64,000 nucleotides of DNA from AP-15 sp963796155 (GCA_963796155.1 CAWCKT010000013.1:1-64000), one strand, 5' to 3'; numbered from the stretch's first letter, positions 27,935 through 37,808 are shown. The notes: generated by a model from the sequence alone, not told the origin. Translations and numbers: made by a program.

Positions 27935-28741
27935 ATGGGCACGACAACCCGAATCGCCTGGTGCAACTCGACATTTAACCCCTGGCTCGGCTGCACACGG
28001 GTCTCGCCGGCGTGTGACCACTGCTACGCGGCTGCCCTCAGTTGGCGCACCGGCCGCCGCGATCAGCACGGGCTCGACCTCTGGGACCCGCATGCGCGAC
28101 GGGTTCGCACCTCGCCGGATTATTGGCGGGCACCCCTTCACTGGAATCGGGACGCCCTGGCCGCGGGCCGGCGGCACCGAGTGTTCTGCGCCTCAATGGC
28201 GGACGTCTTCGACAACCGCGCCCCCTCGGCTTGGCGGGCGGACCTCTGGCAGCTGATTCGGGCCACTCCGGCCGTCGATTGGTTCTGCCTCACGAAACGA
28301 CCGCAAAATATCGCCAGCATGCTGCCCGCCAATTGGGCGGACGGCTGGGCGAATGTCTGGCTCGGCACGACCACCGAAAACCAGATCGAGGCGACCCGGC
28401 GAATCCCGCACCTGGTGGCGAGCCCGGCCGCGGTCCGCTTCCTCAGCGTCGAGCCCATGCTGGAGGCGATCGACCTTTCGCCCTGGCTCGTCGAGCTCGA
28501 CTGGCTGATCGTCGGCGGCGAGTCAGGTGTCGGAACCCGCTCGCGGCCAATGCATCCCGACTGGGTGCGCGATCTGCGCGATCAGGTTCGGGCCGCCGGC
28601 GGCGCGTTTTTTCTGAAACAGGTCGGCAGCAACCGCGCCCTCTGGCCCGGAGTCAAGCACCGCAAGGGCGAGAACCCGATCGAGTGGCCGCCCGACCTTC
28701 AAATTCAGGACCTTCCGCGCCGATCTGGGCCTAGCATGTGA
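27935..28741 (+). CDS. DUF5131 family protein (phage Gp37/Gp68-like)
   Basis: It is an intact 268-residue protein starting MGTTTRIAWCNSTFNPWLGC. The conserved cysteine cluster GCTRVSPACDHCYAAAL suggests an iron-sulfur or zinc site, and FCASMADVFDNRAP, FCLTKRPQN, WLGTTTENQ and GGESGVGTRSRPMHPDWVRD match the family. The function is unknown; homologues occur in phages and bacteria and have a radical-SAM-like cysteine layout. Confidence 0.85.
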   Translation: MGTTTRIAWCNSTFNPWLGCTRVSPACDHCYAAALSWRTGRRDQHGLDLWDPHARRVRTSPDYWRAPLHWNRDALAAGRRHRVFCASMADVFDNRAPSAWRADLWQLIRATPAVDWFCLTKRPQNIASMLPANWADGWANVWLGTTTENQIEATRRIPHLVASPAAVRFLSVEPMLEAIDLSPWLVELDWLIVGGESGVGTRSRPMHPDWVRDLRDQVRAAGGAFFLKQVGSNRALWPGVKHRKGENPIEWPPDLQIQDLPRRSGPSM

Positions 28742-28796
28742 CCCCGCCCGCCGGGATCGGCTAAAGTCGCCGGCGAGTTGTCCACCCGATGAGTTC

Positions 28797-29521
28797 GATG
28801 TTTCCACCGGGTCGAATTGCCTGCCTCACCGAAGAGACGTCGAAACGCTTTATCTGCTCGGTGAGCAGGATCGCATCGTCGGGATCTCCGGCTACGTTGT
28901 GCGCCCGCCACGGTGACCCGACCTTGTCCTGTCGTTCTCCGATCTTCAAGCCGACATCGCCGCTGATCTCATCCGTCGCGGGCTCCACGTTCATGCTTTC
29001 AACCAGCGAAGCGTCGCCGGGATCCTCGACATGATCCGGACGCTCGGCGCAATGGTCGGTGCGAGTGAACGGGCCCGGCAGCTTGCGGGCAGACTCGAGG
29101 CTCGTCTGGCCGAAGTCCGACAGCGTGCGGGATGCCTGCCGCGGCAGCCGAGGGTATTTTTCGAGGAGTGGGATGAACCGCTGATCTCCGGAATTGGGTG
29201 GGTCTCAGAGCTCGTTGAGATCGCCGGCGGCATCGACATCTTCGCCGACCGTGCAGGCCGAAGCGCCGCCAAGGATCGCATCGTGACCATAGATGAAGTG
29301 GTTGCCCGAGAGCCGGATCTGATTATCGGCTCCTGGTGCGGCAAGAAGTTCAGGCCCGAGCGGGTGATGGCGCGGCCTGGCCTCGACCGAACTCCGGCGG
29401 CCCGGCACCAGGAGTATACGAGATCAAATCGTCCCTGATCCTGCAGCCCGGACCGGCGGCACTAACCGATGGTCTTGCAAAGCTCCAGAAGATTGTCTGG
29501 CAGTGGGCAGGGATGACGTAA
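28797..29521 (+). pseudogene. Cobalamin/iron-type ABC substrate-binding protein (BtuF-like), multiple frameshifts
   Basis: Blocks of one family appear in successive frames: RIACLTEET, then LYLLGEQDRIVGISGYVVRP, then DLVLSFSDLQADIAADLIRR, then LHVHAFNQRSVAGILDMIRT to EPDLIIGSWCGKK, and finally VYEIKSSLILQPGPAALTDG. A stretch of about 25 residues is missing near 28915. It is a decayed periplasmic-binding-protein gene of the BtuF type. No permease or ATPase partner is nearby. Confidence 0.65.
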
Positions 29522-29545
29522 ACCGAGGCGACGGAGGCAAGGCGA

Positions 29546-30309
29546 ATGTCGAACGGATCGGGCAGCTATCTACCGCTATCCGGTAAAGGGCCTGAGCGCC
29601 GAAAAGATGAACCGGGTAGTCCTTACACCGGGTGAATGCCTGCCGCACGATCGGCGTTTTGCCATTGCGCTCGGTTCGACCCGCTTCGACCGGAGACCCG
29701 GAGTGGCTGCCTAAGACACATTTCATCATGTTGGTCCGCAACGAAAAGCTGGCGCAGTTGCGGACCCATTTCGACGTCGAGAGCGGCGTCTTGGCTATCG
29801 CGGAAAATGGCCGGGGGTTGCTGCGTGCGCCGATAACCGCCGCAAAGGGGTGCGAACTCGTCGCCGAGTTCTTCACCGATTTTCTCGGTGACGCGACGAA
29901 AGCACCGTTACCCGTCGTCGCCGCACCGGGACACGCCTTTGCGGATGCACGTCGCAAGCCGAACGCGACGACCGATCAATACGCCTCGTTGATCGACCAC
30001 GCGAGCCTCGCGGCGCTCGAAGCGGCGTCCCGATCGATCCTATCCGGATTTCGCGCGAATATATATTTCGATGGGCCATCGGCCTGGAGTGAGCACGACT
30101 GGATCGACTCTGAAATCGCCATCGGAGCCGCGCGGTTGCGGGTGATCTCGCCGATAACGCGATGTGCGGCAACCCAAGTCAATCCAGCCATAGCAGAGCG
30201 AGACCTCGATATCGTCGCAGCCCTCGGGCATTCTTTCGACCACACCAATATGGGTGTCTATGCTGAAGTTGTGGCGGGAGGCGAAATCGCGGTCGGCGAT
30301 GGCTGGTGA
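29546..30309 (+). pseudogene. MOSC-domain protein, frameshifted near N-terminus
   Basis: The N-terminal beta barrel reads YRYPVKGLSAEKMNRVVLTP and RRFAIALGSTRF in one frame; the main part (EWLPKTHFIMLVRNEKLAQL onward) continues in another. The MOSC core is visible in DARRKPNATTDQYASLIDHA, SPITRCAATQVNPAIAERDL and NMGVYAEVVAGGEIAVGD. MOSC proteins handle molybdenum cofactor sulfur or reduce N-hydroxylated compounds. The C-terminus ends early at 30309, perhaps by another indel. Confidence 0.65.
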
Positions 30310-30614
30310 GCACGTCTGGCACGTAACAACGCATCAGATGCTTGTGGGGAGGGCGAAAAGCGGGCTCCCGCTGATTGCGAAATGCGAAGGAAGGCGATGC
30401 CCCGGAGCGCGCACGGCGCTTGTCAGGCGGGGGGTTCGGCTGGCGCTGGTTCTGAACCAGCCACTCGCCGCGTCCTGTAGGTCCGAAGGACCTACGCCCG
30501 GAGCAGGCTGTCGCGAAGCCCACCCTCGTCGACCCAGGAGCGTTATCATGCATCAGCTGGTCCCAGCAGGGCGGTGTAACCCGGCTTGTTCAGGTTGAGA
30601 AAGGAGGCGCGGCA
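30310..30614. other. Intergenic region with two adjacent hairpins
   Basis: No gene was recognised. GCTGGTTCTGAACCAGC (30445-30461) and GTAGGTCC-GAA-GGACCTAC (30477-30495) are perfect or near-perfect inverted repeats without a following T run. Confidence 0.4.
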
Positions 30615-31388
30615 ATGGCACGCGTATTCATAACGGGGTCATCGGACGGCCTCGGTCTCATCGCCGCCAAGCTCCTGATCGAGCAAGGCCATGAGGTCGT
30701 TGTGCACGGGCGCAATGAGGGCCGGAGCCGCGACGCCCTGCTAGCGGCAGTCGGCGCCCAGGGAGCTGTGACCGGGGACCTCTCCACTATCGTCGGGGCG
30801 ACGACCGTAGCAAGCGAGGCCAACAAGTTCGGCCGTTTCGACGCCGTCATCCACAATGGGGGCATCGGCTCCCGCGAACCGCGGCGAGTGGAGACTGAGC
30901 CCCGAGTTCCCAGTATCTTCATGGTCAATGTGCTCGCGCCCTACATTCTGACGGCGTTGATCGAAGGACCGGATCGGCTGGTTTATCTCAGCTCGGGCAT
31001 GCACCACAGCGTCCGGCTGCGTATCGACGACCTGCTCTGGAGCAAGCGCGCTTGGAGCGGCTGGTCGGCTTACGCGGAGAGCAAGCTGTGCGATGTTCTG
31101 CTCGCATTTGCCGTCGCTCGGCGGTGGAAGGACATCCGATCCAACGCGCTGGAGCCTGGATGGGTGCCGACGAAGATGGGGGGCCCTTCAGCTCCGGGCG
31201 ATCTTCCTCAGGGATCTGTAACCCAGGCGTGGCTTGCCACAAGCGAAGATACGTTAGCGCGATCGACGGGCGGATATTTCTATCATCAGCGCCTGCGTGC
31301 GCCGAACGCGATCGCGAACGACGTCGGGACGCAGGAGGCATTGATCGCCGAGTGCGGCCGCATCTCCGGTATCCCTCTCGCCGACTGA
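30615..31388 (+). CDS. Short-chain dehydrogenase-type oxidoreductase
   Basis: It is 257 residues starting MARVFITGSSDGLGLIAAKL. The cofactor motif is TGSSDGLG, AVIHNGGIGS follows, the catalytic Ser lies in LVYLSSGMHHS and Tyr/Lys in YAESKLCDVL. It belongs to the extended, retinol-dehydrogenase-like SDRs. It is intact, with GAGAAAGGAG upstream as ribosome site. Confidence 0.82.
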   Translation: MARVFITGSSDGLGLIAAKLLIEQGHEVVVHGRNEGRSRDALLAAVGAQGAVTGDLSTIVGATTVASEANKFGRFDAVIHNGGIGSREPRRVETEPRVPSIFMVNVLAPYILTALIEGPDRLVYLSSGMHHSVRLRIDDLLWSKRAWSGWSAYAESKLCDVLLAFAVARRWKDIRSNALEPGWVPTKMGGPSAPGDLPQGSVTQAWLATSEDTLARSTGGYFYHQRLRAPNAIANDVGTQEALIAECGRISGIPLAD

Positions 31389-31657
31389 TTCCGGCGTTGC
31401 GCTTTGGCGAGTGCCGCCCTGCGCGGTCGCGAATAAGCCAGAAAGCATTCGCGGATCGTCGGGTAGAGCGGTGCTCGGTGTCGCCCCCGCCTCAGTCGGG
31501 AATATCGATAGGCGCTTAGTCAGACCGACAGCGAGCGGACGGCTGTAGAATAGGCACGGGACGGCGACTCTGCCGTAACCTCCGCTCCGTCGGCTCTGCC
31601 GGCTAGGTCTCGCGCTCGATAGCGGTCGAGCCGGCAATCGATCTCGTATTCCGTCCT

Positions 31658-32596
31658 TCAACCCCGGTCCAGGAATGCAGATACGAGCGTTTTGAAATCC
31701 GTCGGTGCGATGTCCAGGCTCGATAAGCCGGGGCAATCCGCGGAAGCGATATTGTCGCGCTGCATGAGCGCCACCTGATTGCGGGTAAGAGGAGCGCCGG
31801 GCAGGAACTCGGCTCCCGAGGCGAGAATTCGCCACATCGCGAATGGTATAGGCACAAGCCTTGCGCGAACCTTGATCCGATCGGCGACGGTCCTGACCAG
31901 TTTCTTATAGGTGTAGACCCGTGCGCCGCCGAACTCGTAAGAAGCAGCGCTTCCTCCTCCGCTAGCCAATACTCGTGCAATCGCTTCGGCCACATCCTCA
32001 ACATAGACGGGTTGCAGTTTCGTCTCTCCCCCGCCGAACATCGGATAGATCGGGAGGATCCGGAGCAGCCGTGCGACTGTCGTTAGAAAGGCATCATCGG
32101 GCCCGAACATCACAGCCGGGCGAATGAGGATCGCGCCAGGAAAGCCCTGCTGGACCGCAAGCTCCCCTCTGCCACGCGAGGCGATGTACGGCGTCGACGA
32201 AGCCGGGGCGGCGCCAATGCCGGAGACATGGATCAGTCGTTCCACACCCCTCGCACGCGCGACACGGGCCACGAGCGCCGCTGCCTCGACATGTACGGCA
32301 TCGAAGGTTGCGCGGCCGCGCTCGACGTAGAGGCTCACGGCGTTGACGGCACCATAGGTGCCAGAGAGCGCCGCCGCGACCATGGCCTCGTCGCGGATGT
32401 CAGCTTTCACCCTCTCGAAGCCCGCATCCGGTCGGGATGCCGATCCAACCCTCTCGGGGTGGCGCGATGCCGTCCGCACCTTGAAGCCGTGGTCAAGCAG
32501 ACGACGGACGATCCGGCGACCGAGAAACCCGGTTCCGCCGAAAACCGTGATGAGCCCGAGATGGCCGGCTGCGCTGTATGTAAGGTCTTCTGCCAT
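31658..32596 (-). CDS. NDUFA9-like atypical SDR (NAD(P)-binding epimerase family)
   Basis: It is 312 residues from ATG at 32596 (MAEDLTYSAAGHLGLITVFG). Motif TVFGGTGFLGRRIVRRL binds NAD(P). VSLYVERGRATFDAVHVEAA, RLIHVSGIGA and ILIRPAVMFGPDDAFLT are typical of the complex I NDUFA9-like group. It is intact. A role in quinone or hydride chemistry is possible but not shown. Confidence 0.8.
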   Translation of the reverse strand: MAEDLTYSAAGHLGLITVFGGTGFLGRRIVRRLLDHGFKVRTASRHPERVGSASRPDAGFERVKADIRDEAMVAAALSGTYGAVNAVSLYVERGRATFDAVHVEAAALVARVARARGVERLIHVSGIGAAPASSTPYIASRGRGELAVQQGFPGAILIRPAVMFGPDDAFLTTVARLLRILPIYPMFGGGETKLQPVYVEDVAEAIARVLASGGGSAASYEFGGARVYTYKKLVRTVADRIKVRARLVPIPFAMWRILASGAEFLPGAPLTRNQVALMQRDNIASADCPGLSSLDIAPTDFKTLVSAFLDRG

Positions 32597-32874
32597 GGCC
32601 GTCGGGCCGTCGGCCAGCCTGCCTACTGGCACCATTTGCACATTCCCGACAAGGCGGAAGGGCTGCGCCTCAGCATGCCGCAGCGTCTTTCCTTGTCAAC
32701 GAGCAGCGCCGATGGCCGGGGGGATGGGTCGAGTGTCAAGCTGATGATCCTCCGACGTCGAGCCGGCGCGTGGTTCCCAGCGTCGTGCGGTCTCCAGTCC
32801 GAACTGGCTTGGTCGAGAGACAACCGGGGAATCGAAAGCAGCAGTCCCGGACAGCGTTTGTCCCCCCAACGGGA

Positions 32875-33050
32875 GACCGACGGGCCGCAATACCGCTTCC
32901 TCCACCATATCTGCTGCCGTGGCGTCCTGCCCCAGCGTCACCTGATAGCCGAGTTCAGCGGCGCAGCGCGTGGTCGCTTCGATGATCTTTCCGATGCCGC
33001 GCTGCTAGAGCTGAAGTCGAGATCGGTGCTGGCAAATCCAGGGTGCGCGA
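32875..33050 (-). pseudogene. Isochorismatase-family cysteine hydrolase remnant
   Basis: The minus strand reads FASTDLDF, then an in-frame TAG, then RGIGKIIEATTRCAAELGYQ and VTLGQDATAADMVEEAV. This matches the conserved region of cysteine hydrolases (FAxTDLD, RGI.K, T..TRCAAELGY, VTL..DAT). The start and the end of the domain are missing. Confidence 0.5.
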
Positions 33051-33142
33051 CAGGTAGCCGGCGTGCGATCGCTTGCACAAGCGATCACTCTTTTGGAGGG
33101 GCCGTAGATCTCACTCGGGCTGACTGGGCGAGAACTATTTAG

Positions 33143-33798
33143 CTAAAGAATCCTGGCTTGTTCCGCCGCTTTTTCGAGGGTCTCCCAACCAGTGGTAATG
33201 CCCGGCACAAAGGCAGTGCACCCTCGCCCTCCAGAACCGCTTTGCCTGCGGGATCCTGCGCGTCGATGGCGACAAAGGTCTGGGTAATCTTCTCGACCAA
33301 CGCCGGGTCCATGTCGCTGTGCGCCGTGAAACAGCAATGACTATAGCCCGGACTGGACCATATGATTCGGAAGCCCTCTGGCGCCAGCCTCACCTCGGCC
33401 TGCAAGGTCTCGATGGTCCGCCCACTCACAGCACCGGCATCATATTCGTGCCGACCGACGCGCTCCACGACATCGCGCTCATCTAGATGGGCGTCGCCTT
33501 GGCGCTCGTCATAGAAGCTACAGATAGCCAAATCATGCGCGGGATCGAGGCCGAACTGTTGCAAGAAATAATACGGCAATAACCCGGCCTGCATCGACGT
33601 CCGAGCCCCCAAGGCGACCCGCTTGCCTTTGAGGTCCCGGACCGTTGTAATACCCGAGCTCGCATGGGCAATAAAATGCGTCGTGAAGTTGACATCGACG
33701 TCCCGCATCGCCACCACTTGACAGGGATCCTGGAGGCGGCGCTTTATCTTTACATAGGCAAGAGGAGCATTCCACGCCAGATCGATTTCGCGTCTAAT
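33143..33798 (-). pseudogene. PhnD-like phosphate/phosphonate-type binding protein, 3' part
   Basis: It continues the gene whose 5' part lies at 37669-37808. It reads RREIDLAWNAPLAYVKIKRR, DLKGKRVALGARTSMQAGLL, FLQQFGLDPAHD and AIDAQDPAGKAVLEGEG, then an indel near 33220 shifts the conserved end (FVPGITTGWETLEKAAEQAR) into the frame that stops at 33143. Removing the inserted IS joins AFVRWI to RREIDLAW exactly in frame. Family members bind phosphonate, phosphite or small anions for ABC import. Confidence 0.8.
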
Positions 33799-33878
33799 CC
33801 ATCTTCTACAGTAAACGAGGCGTGGCGGACCGGAACCCTTTGATTTTCCAGAGGAGCTTCTAGATTTTGGCATAATCG

Positions 33879-35784
33879 ATCGCGGTAGGGACGTCCATTA
33901 CTGGGCGCCCCCCGCACAGATCCGTACGTGCAGCTTTCCTGCATACGGCTCCCACCTTGGGTGTTTGACGGCGAAGCGATCGCTGGGCCAAGGATGGAGG
34001 ATGCGCGGGGTCGGGAGAAAGTCGGCGGCCAGTTGCTCGATGCGCTGCCACGTGACGCGATCCTTCTGACTACGCCGCCGCAGCGTGCGTCGCCAGAGGC
34101 GGACCGTGTGAAGCCGGAAGGCCCCGAGTGCCCGAAAGTTCGTTGGCACCGCGTGGTAGGCAAAAAAACCGGTGACGACCTGCCTCAGCCATTGCCCTTG
34201 CTCGGGGATCGGCTGGTGCATGCGCCGCCGCAGCTCCCCCTTGATCTCCTGGAGCTTTGTCCGCATGCGGTCGCGCCTGGTCCTTCGCTTGAGAAGGAAA
34301 CGGCCCTGGCGGGATTTGCCGCAGATGAGGGTAAAGCCGAGGAAATTGAAGGTCTCCGGTTTGCCAAGACCACGCTGAGCGCGTCGGGTCGCCGCGTGGC
34401 GGCCGAACTCGATCAGGCGGGTCTTGTCCGGATGCAGCGACAACGCGAACTCCTCAAATCGCGCCCGCATCGCCCCGAGGAACCGACGGGCGTCGGCCTC
34501 GTGCTCGAAGCCGGCCACCACGTCATCGGCATAGCGCACGATGATCATGTCGCCGGTGGCCTCGCGCCGTCGCCAGCGCTTGGCCCACAGATCGAGGACG
34601 TAGTGCAGGTAGATGTTGGCGAGCAGCGGCGAGATCACCGCGCCTTGCCCCGTCCCCCGATCACTGACCGTCACCGCCCCGTCTTCGAGAATGCCTGCCC
34701 GCAGCCATTTGCGGATCAGGCGGATGATGCGCTTGTCGCCGATGCGGTGTTCCACAAAACGGATCAGCCAGTCCTGGCTCACCGTATCGAAGAACGACCG
34801 GATGTCGGCGTCCAGGATGAAGTTCACCCTCCGGCTGGCGATCCCGACCATCAGGGCGTCGAGCGCGTCGTGTGGTCCGCGGCCGGGTCGGAACCCGTAC
34901 GAGAACCCGAGGAAGTCCTCCTCGTAGATCGCATTCAACACCATGACGACGGCGCCCTGGACGATCTTGTCTTCCAGGGCGGCAATTGCCAGCGGCCGCG
35001 CGCGCCCATCCGCCTTCGGTATATACGTCCGGCGCGAGGGCTGCGGGCGATACGCGCCGCGATGAACACGGCCGTGCAGGTCTGCGAGCCTGGGCTCGAG
35101 GTCTGCCTCGTACTCGCGCCACCTCGTGCCATCGACACCCGGGGCGGCGTCCCGCTTCAGCGCGTAAAACGCCTCCCGCAAGCTATCGAGGTTGACGTGG
35201 TGGAGCAGCGCGGTGAACCGATCTCCTTTCCTTTGCCTCGCGGCTTGTCGTAGGCGTTCCAGCGCTTGGCTCACGCGCGCCCGGTTCAGCGCCCGGTGCG
35301 TGCTGTGCTGGCCCGCCTTCCCCTCGGTCCCGGCCCTTCGCTCCCGCGCCTCCGCCGCCGGTCGCCCGGCCTTGTTCGGCGCATTCACCGCTACTACGAC
35401 CGGGCCTGACTTCTCGCGCCCGTTCATCATCGGCTTCGGCTTCTCGCCTTCCCGACGCGGACCGGCATGGCCGCTGCCACCCGGCCAGACCCGAGATCTC
35501 CCAGGTTCCGACGCAATCCCTTCGTGCGTGATGGGGTCTTCGACCTCGGCAGGGCGACAGCGCCTTGCATGACGGCGCCGCACATGTTGCCTTCGGCTAC
35601 ACTAAAAGCCTCGGCCCCTACGACATTACTGCTTACGCGGCTCAATAGCCCACCCCACACGATCGCTGTGTACGCTTCGCCCTGGTCGTCGCCTTCCAAG
35701 ACGCAACACTCGCTACCAGGCGGGCGCTACCCCTTACCTGGACCGGACTTCCACCGGCTGGATCGCGCCAGCTTCCTGGCGCAC
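33879..35784 (-). mobile_element. Group II intron (antisense within the IS1634 element)
   Basis: The minus-strand 5' end is GTGCGCCAGGAAGCTGGCGC at 35784, matching the GUGYG start. The reverse transcriptase follows. The 3' end has a domain V-like hairpin (GAGCCGTATGCAGGAAAGC then TGCACGTACGGATCT) near 33900-33950 and a domain VI with a bulged A (GCGCCCAGTAATGGACG), ending at about 33879. It is about 1.9 kb long. It appears complete; boundaries are accurate to a few bases. Confidence 0.8.
33898..35430 (-). CDS. Group II intron reverse transcriptase/maturase
   Basis: It is 510 residues from ATG at 35430 (MMNGREKSGPVVVAVNAPNK). RT motifs are in order: APGVDGTRW, AIAALEDKIVQGAVVMVLNA, LDADIRSFFDT, GTGQGAVISPLLANIYLHYV, the catalytic IIVRYADDVVAGFEHEADA and NFLGFTLICGKS. 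A maturase X domain follows; no HNH endonuclease is seen. The C-terminus reads through domain V. It reverse-splices and copies the intron into DNA. It is intact. Confidence 0.88.
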   Translation of the reverse strand: MMNGREKSGPVVVAVNAPNKAGRPAAEARERRAGTEGKAGQHSTHRALNRARVSQALERLRQAARQRKGDRFTALLHHVNLDSLREAFYALKRDAAPGVDGTRWREYEADLEPRLADLHGRVHRGAYRPQPSRRTYIPKADGRARPLAIAALEDKIVQGAVVMVLNAIYEEDFLGFSYGFRPGRGPHDALDALMVGIASRRVNFILDADIRSFFDTVSQDWLIRFVEHRIGDKRIIRLIRKWLRAGILEDGAVTVSDRGTGQGAVISPLLANIYLHYVLDLWAKRWRRREATGDMIIVRYADDVVAGFEHEADARRFLGAMRARFEEFALSLHPDKTRLIEFGRHAATRRAQRGLGKPETFNFLGFTLICGKSRQGRFLLKRRTRRDRMRTKLQEIKGELRRRMHQPIPEQGQWLRQVVTGFFAYHAVPTNFRALGAFRLHTVRLWRRTLRRRSQKDRVTWQRIEQLAADFLPTPRILHPWPSDRFAVKHPRWEPYAGKLHVRICAGGAQ

Positions 35785-35867
35785 TAGTGCCACAAATTTG
35801 AGATTTATCTGTTGTGTTATCAATCTGATGTGGCTATCAACGTGGTGGTGGACACGCAGGCACCCGC

Positions 35868-37634
35868 ATGTTCTTTCGCCGCAAAGTCTCCGGCCGCACC
35901 GAATATCTCCAGATCGTCAAGAACGACCGCGTCGAGGGCAAACCGCGGCAATCCGTCGTCGCCACCCTCGGCCGCGTCGACGAGCTGGCGCAAGACGGCA
36001 CCCTCGACCGGCTATTGCGCTCGGGTGCGCGCTTTGCCCGCAGCGCCGTCGTGCTGACCGCGTATGAGAAGGGCGACGCCACCACCATCGCCACGCGCCA
36101 GCTCGGTCCGGCGCTGGTCTTTGAACGGCTGTGGCGGGAGAGCGGCTGTCAGCAGGTGATCAGGGCGCTGGCGGCCGAGCGGGACTTCCAGTTCGATCTT
36201 GAACGCGCCGTCTTTCTCACTGTCCTGCATCGCCTGTTCGACCCCGGCTCCGACCGCGCCGCGGAGAAGTGGCGCCATGGCCTGGTGATCGACGGTGTCG
36301 CGGGTCTCGAGCTGCACCAGCTTTACCGGGCGATGGGCTGGCTCGGCGACGAGCTCGCCGACCAGAGCGGACACAGCATTGGTCCCCGCACCACCAAGGA
36401 TCTCGTCGAGGAGCGGCTGTTCGCATTGCGCAACAACCTGTTCAGCGAGCTCAGTCTGGTCTTTCTCGATACCACCTCGCTCTACTTCCAAGGCGAGGGC
36501 GGCCAGAGCCTTGGCCAATACGGCCATTCCAAGGATCACCGACCCGACCTCAGGCAGGTGGTGCTCGCGGTGGTGATCGACGCCCGCGGTCGGCCGATCT
36601 GCTCCGAGGTGTGGCCGGGCAACACCGCCGATGTGACCACCCTGCTGCCGGTGATCGAGCGTCTCAAAACCCGCTTCATGATCGCCCGCATCGGCATCGT
36701 CGCCGATCGCGGCATGATCAGCGCTGCCACCCTGGCCGAGCTCGAGGCCCGCAACATCGACTACATCCTCGGCGTGCGCGAACGCGCCACCAAGGAGATC
36801 CGCGGCGTGATCGCCGATCCCAGCCCCTATGTGCCGCTGAGCATCCCCAAAGCGGCCGGGCGCGGCACCACCGATCTTCTCGTCAAGCAGGTCATCCGCG
36901 CCGGCATTGACGGCGATGGCAAACCCTGGCGCCGCCGCTATATCGTCTGTCGCAACGAGGCCGAAGCCAACAAGCACGCCGCCGAGCGCGAGGCCATCCT
37001 CGCCGCTCTCGCGGAGGCGCTGCGCCGCGGCGACAAGAGCCTGGTCGGCAACCGCGGTTATCGCCGCTTTCTCAAGCTCCAGGCCGGCCGCCGCTTCGAG
37101 ATCGATCCCCGCCGCATCGCGCTCGACGCGCTCTTCGACGGCATCTACGTGATCCGGGTCAGCGCGAAGCTGACCCCGTTGCAAGCCACCTTGCGCTACC
37201 GCGATCGCTGGATGGTCGAAGATATCTTTCGCACCGCAAAGTCGCTGCTCGCCACCCGCCCCATCTTTCACAAATACGACCAGACCATTCGCGGCCACAT
37301 CTTCTGCTCGTTCCTCGCTTTGGTTCTGCGCAAGGAGCTGGAGGACCGCCTCCTCGCGGCCGGTCACGACTTCGAATGGGCCGACATCGTGCAGGACCTC
37401 GAGCGGCTGAGCGAGACCGCGATCGAGCAGGACGGCAAGGTTTACTCGCTGCGCAACCCCGCCCCGGGCTGCGCCGGCCCCGTGCTCAGGGCGCTGGGTG
37501 TCGCTTTGCCGCCGCTCGTGCGCAATGCCCAGCCGCCTCCCGCTCCACCCCCGGGCAAACCGCAAAAACGCCGCCGAAAACCCCGGCGCCGTAGTGCCAA
37601 CGCCGCCCCTGCGCCCGCTAACCCCCTGATATAG
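35868..37634 (+). CDS. IS1634-family transposase
   Basis: It is an intact 588-residue DDE transposase of the IS4-like group. It starts MFFRRKVSGRTEYLQIVKND. The catalytic Asp residues are in LVFLDTTSLYFQGEGG and GIVADRGMISAATL, and the Glu in DRWMVEDIFRTAKSLL. The tail is basic and Pro/Ala-rich. A long antisense frame on the other strand is only its shadow. Confidence 0.9.
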   Translation: MFFRRKVSGRTEYLQIVKNDRVEGKPRQSVVATLGRVDELAQDGTLDRLLRSGARFARSAVVLTAYEKGDATTIATRQLGPALVFERLWRESGCQQVIRALAAERDFQFDLERAVFLTVLHRLFDPGSDRAAEKWRHGLVIDGVAGLELHQLYRAMGWLGDELADQSGHSIGPRTTKDLVEERLFALRNNLFSELSLVFLDTTSLYFQGEGGQSLGQYGHSKDHRPDLRQVVLAVVIDARGRPICSEVWPGNTADVTTLLPVIERLKTRFMIARIGIVADRGMISAATLAELEARNIDYILGVRERATKEIRGVIADPSPYVPLSIPKAAGRGTTDLLVKQVIRAGIDGDGKPWRRRYIVCRNEAEANKHAAEREAILAALAEALRRGDKSLVGNRGYRRFLKLQAGRRFEIDPRRIALDALFDGIYVIRVSAKLTPLQATLRYRDRWMVEDIFRTAKSLLATRPIFHKYDQTIRGHIFCSFLALVLRKELEDRLLAAGHDFEWADIVQDLERLSETAIEQDGKVYSLRNPAPGCAGPVLRALGVALPPLVRNAQPPPAPPPGKPQKRRRKPRRRSANAAPAPANPLI

Positions 37635-37668
37635 ATGGTTTATCCGGAGTCAGCCGTAGAAGATCCAT

Positions 37669-37808
37669 CTAACAAATGCTTCAACCAAGGCATCGTAGTC
37701 CGAGTAGAGCACCCAGTCGAGCTCGATGCCATGCCGAAGAAAATGCGCTTGCAGTCCTCGGAATACACTGATGTAAGTGGGCGATGCCGCCCCACCAAGC
37801 CTCACCAT
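37669..37808 (-). pseudogene. PhnD-like binding protein, 5' part
   Basis: It begins MVRLGGAASPTYISVFRGLQ with AGGAG seven bases upstream and continues ELDWVLYSDYDALVEAFVRW up to the ATCCAT target site. There is no signal peptide. The reading frame continues exactly at 33798. Interrupted by the IS1634-family element. Confidence 0.8.

Larger units (their letters stand above)
33805..37662 (+). mobile_element. IS1634-family element with 6-bp target duplication, carrying a group II intron
   Basis: The direct repeat ATCCAT flanks it (33799-33804 and 37663-37668). The ends are inverted: CTTCTACAG at the left, CTTCTACGG on the other strand at the right. The transposase is at 35868-37634. A group II intron in the opposite direction lies between the left end and the transposase. 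Excision restores the reading frame of the host binding-protein gene, which proves the insertion boundaries. Confidence 0.85.

Noticed and set aside
30445..30495. Two hairpins as a transcription terminator or riboswitch before the SDR
   Set aside because: No T run follows and no known riboswitch core is visible; kept only as an inverted-repeat observation.
33928..35253. A 441-codon open frame antisense to the group II reverse transcriptase
   Set aside because: The opposite strand carries a complete RT with YADD motif; the antisense frame has no recognisable domain.
36012..37565. A 517-codon open frame antisense to the IS1634 transposase
   Set aside because: It lies entirely opposite an intact transposase with all DDE motifs; its composition is that of a GC-rich shadow frame and no family motif is visible.
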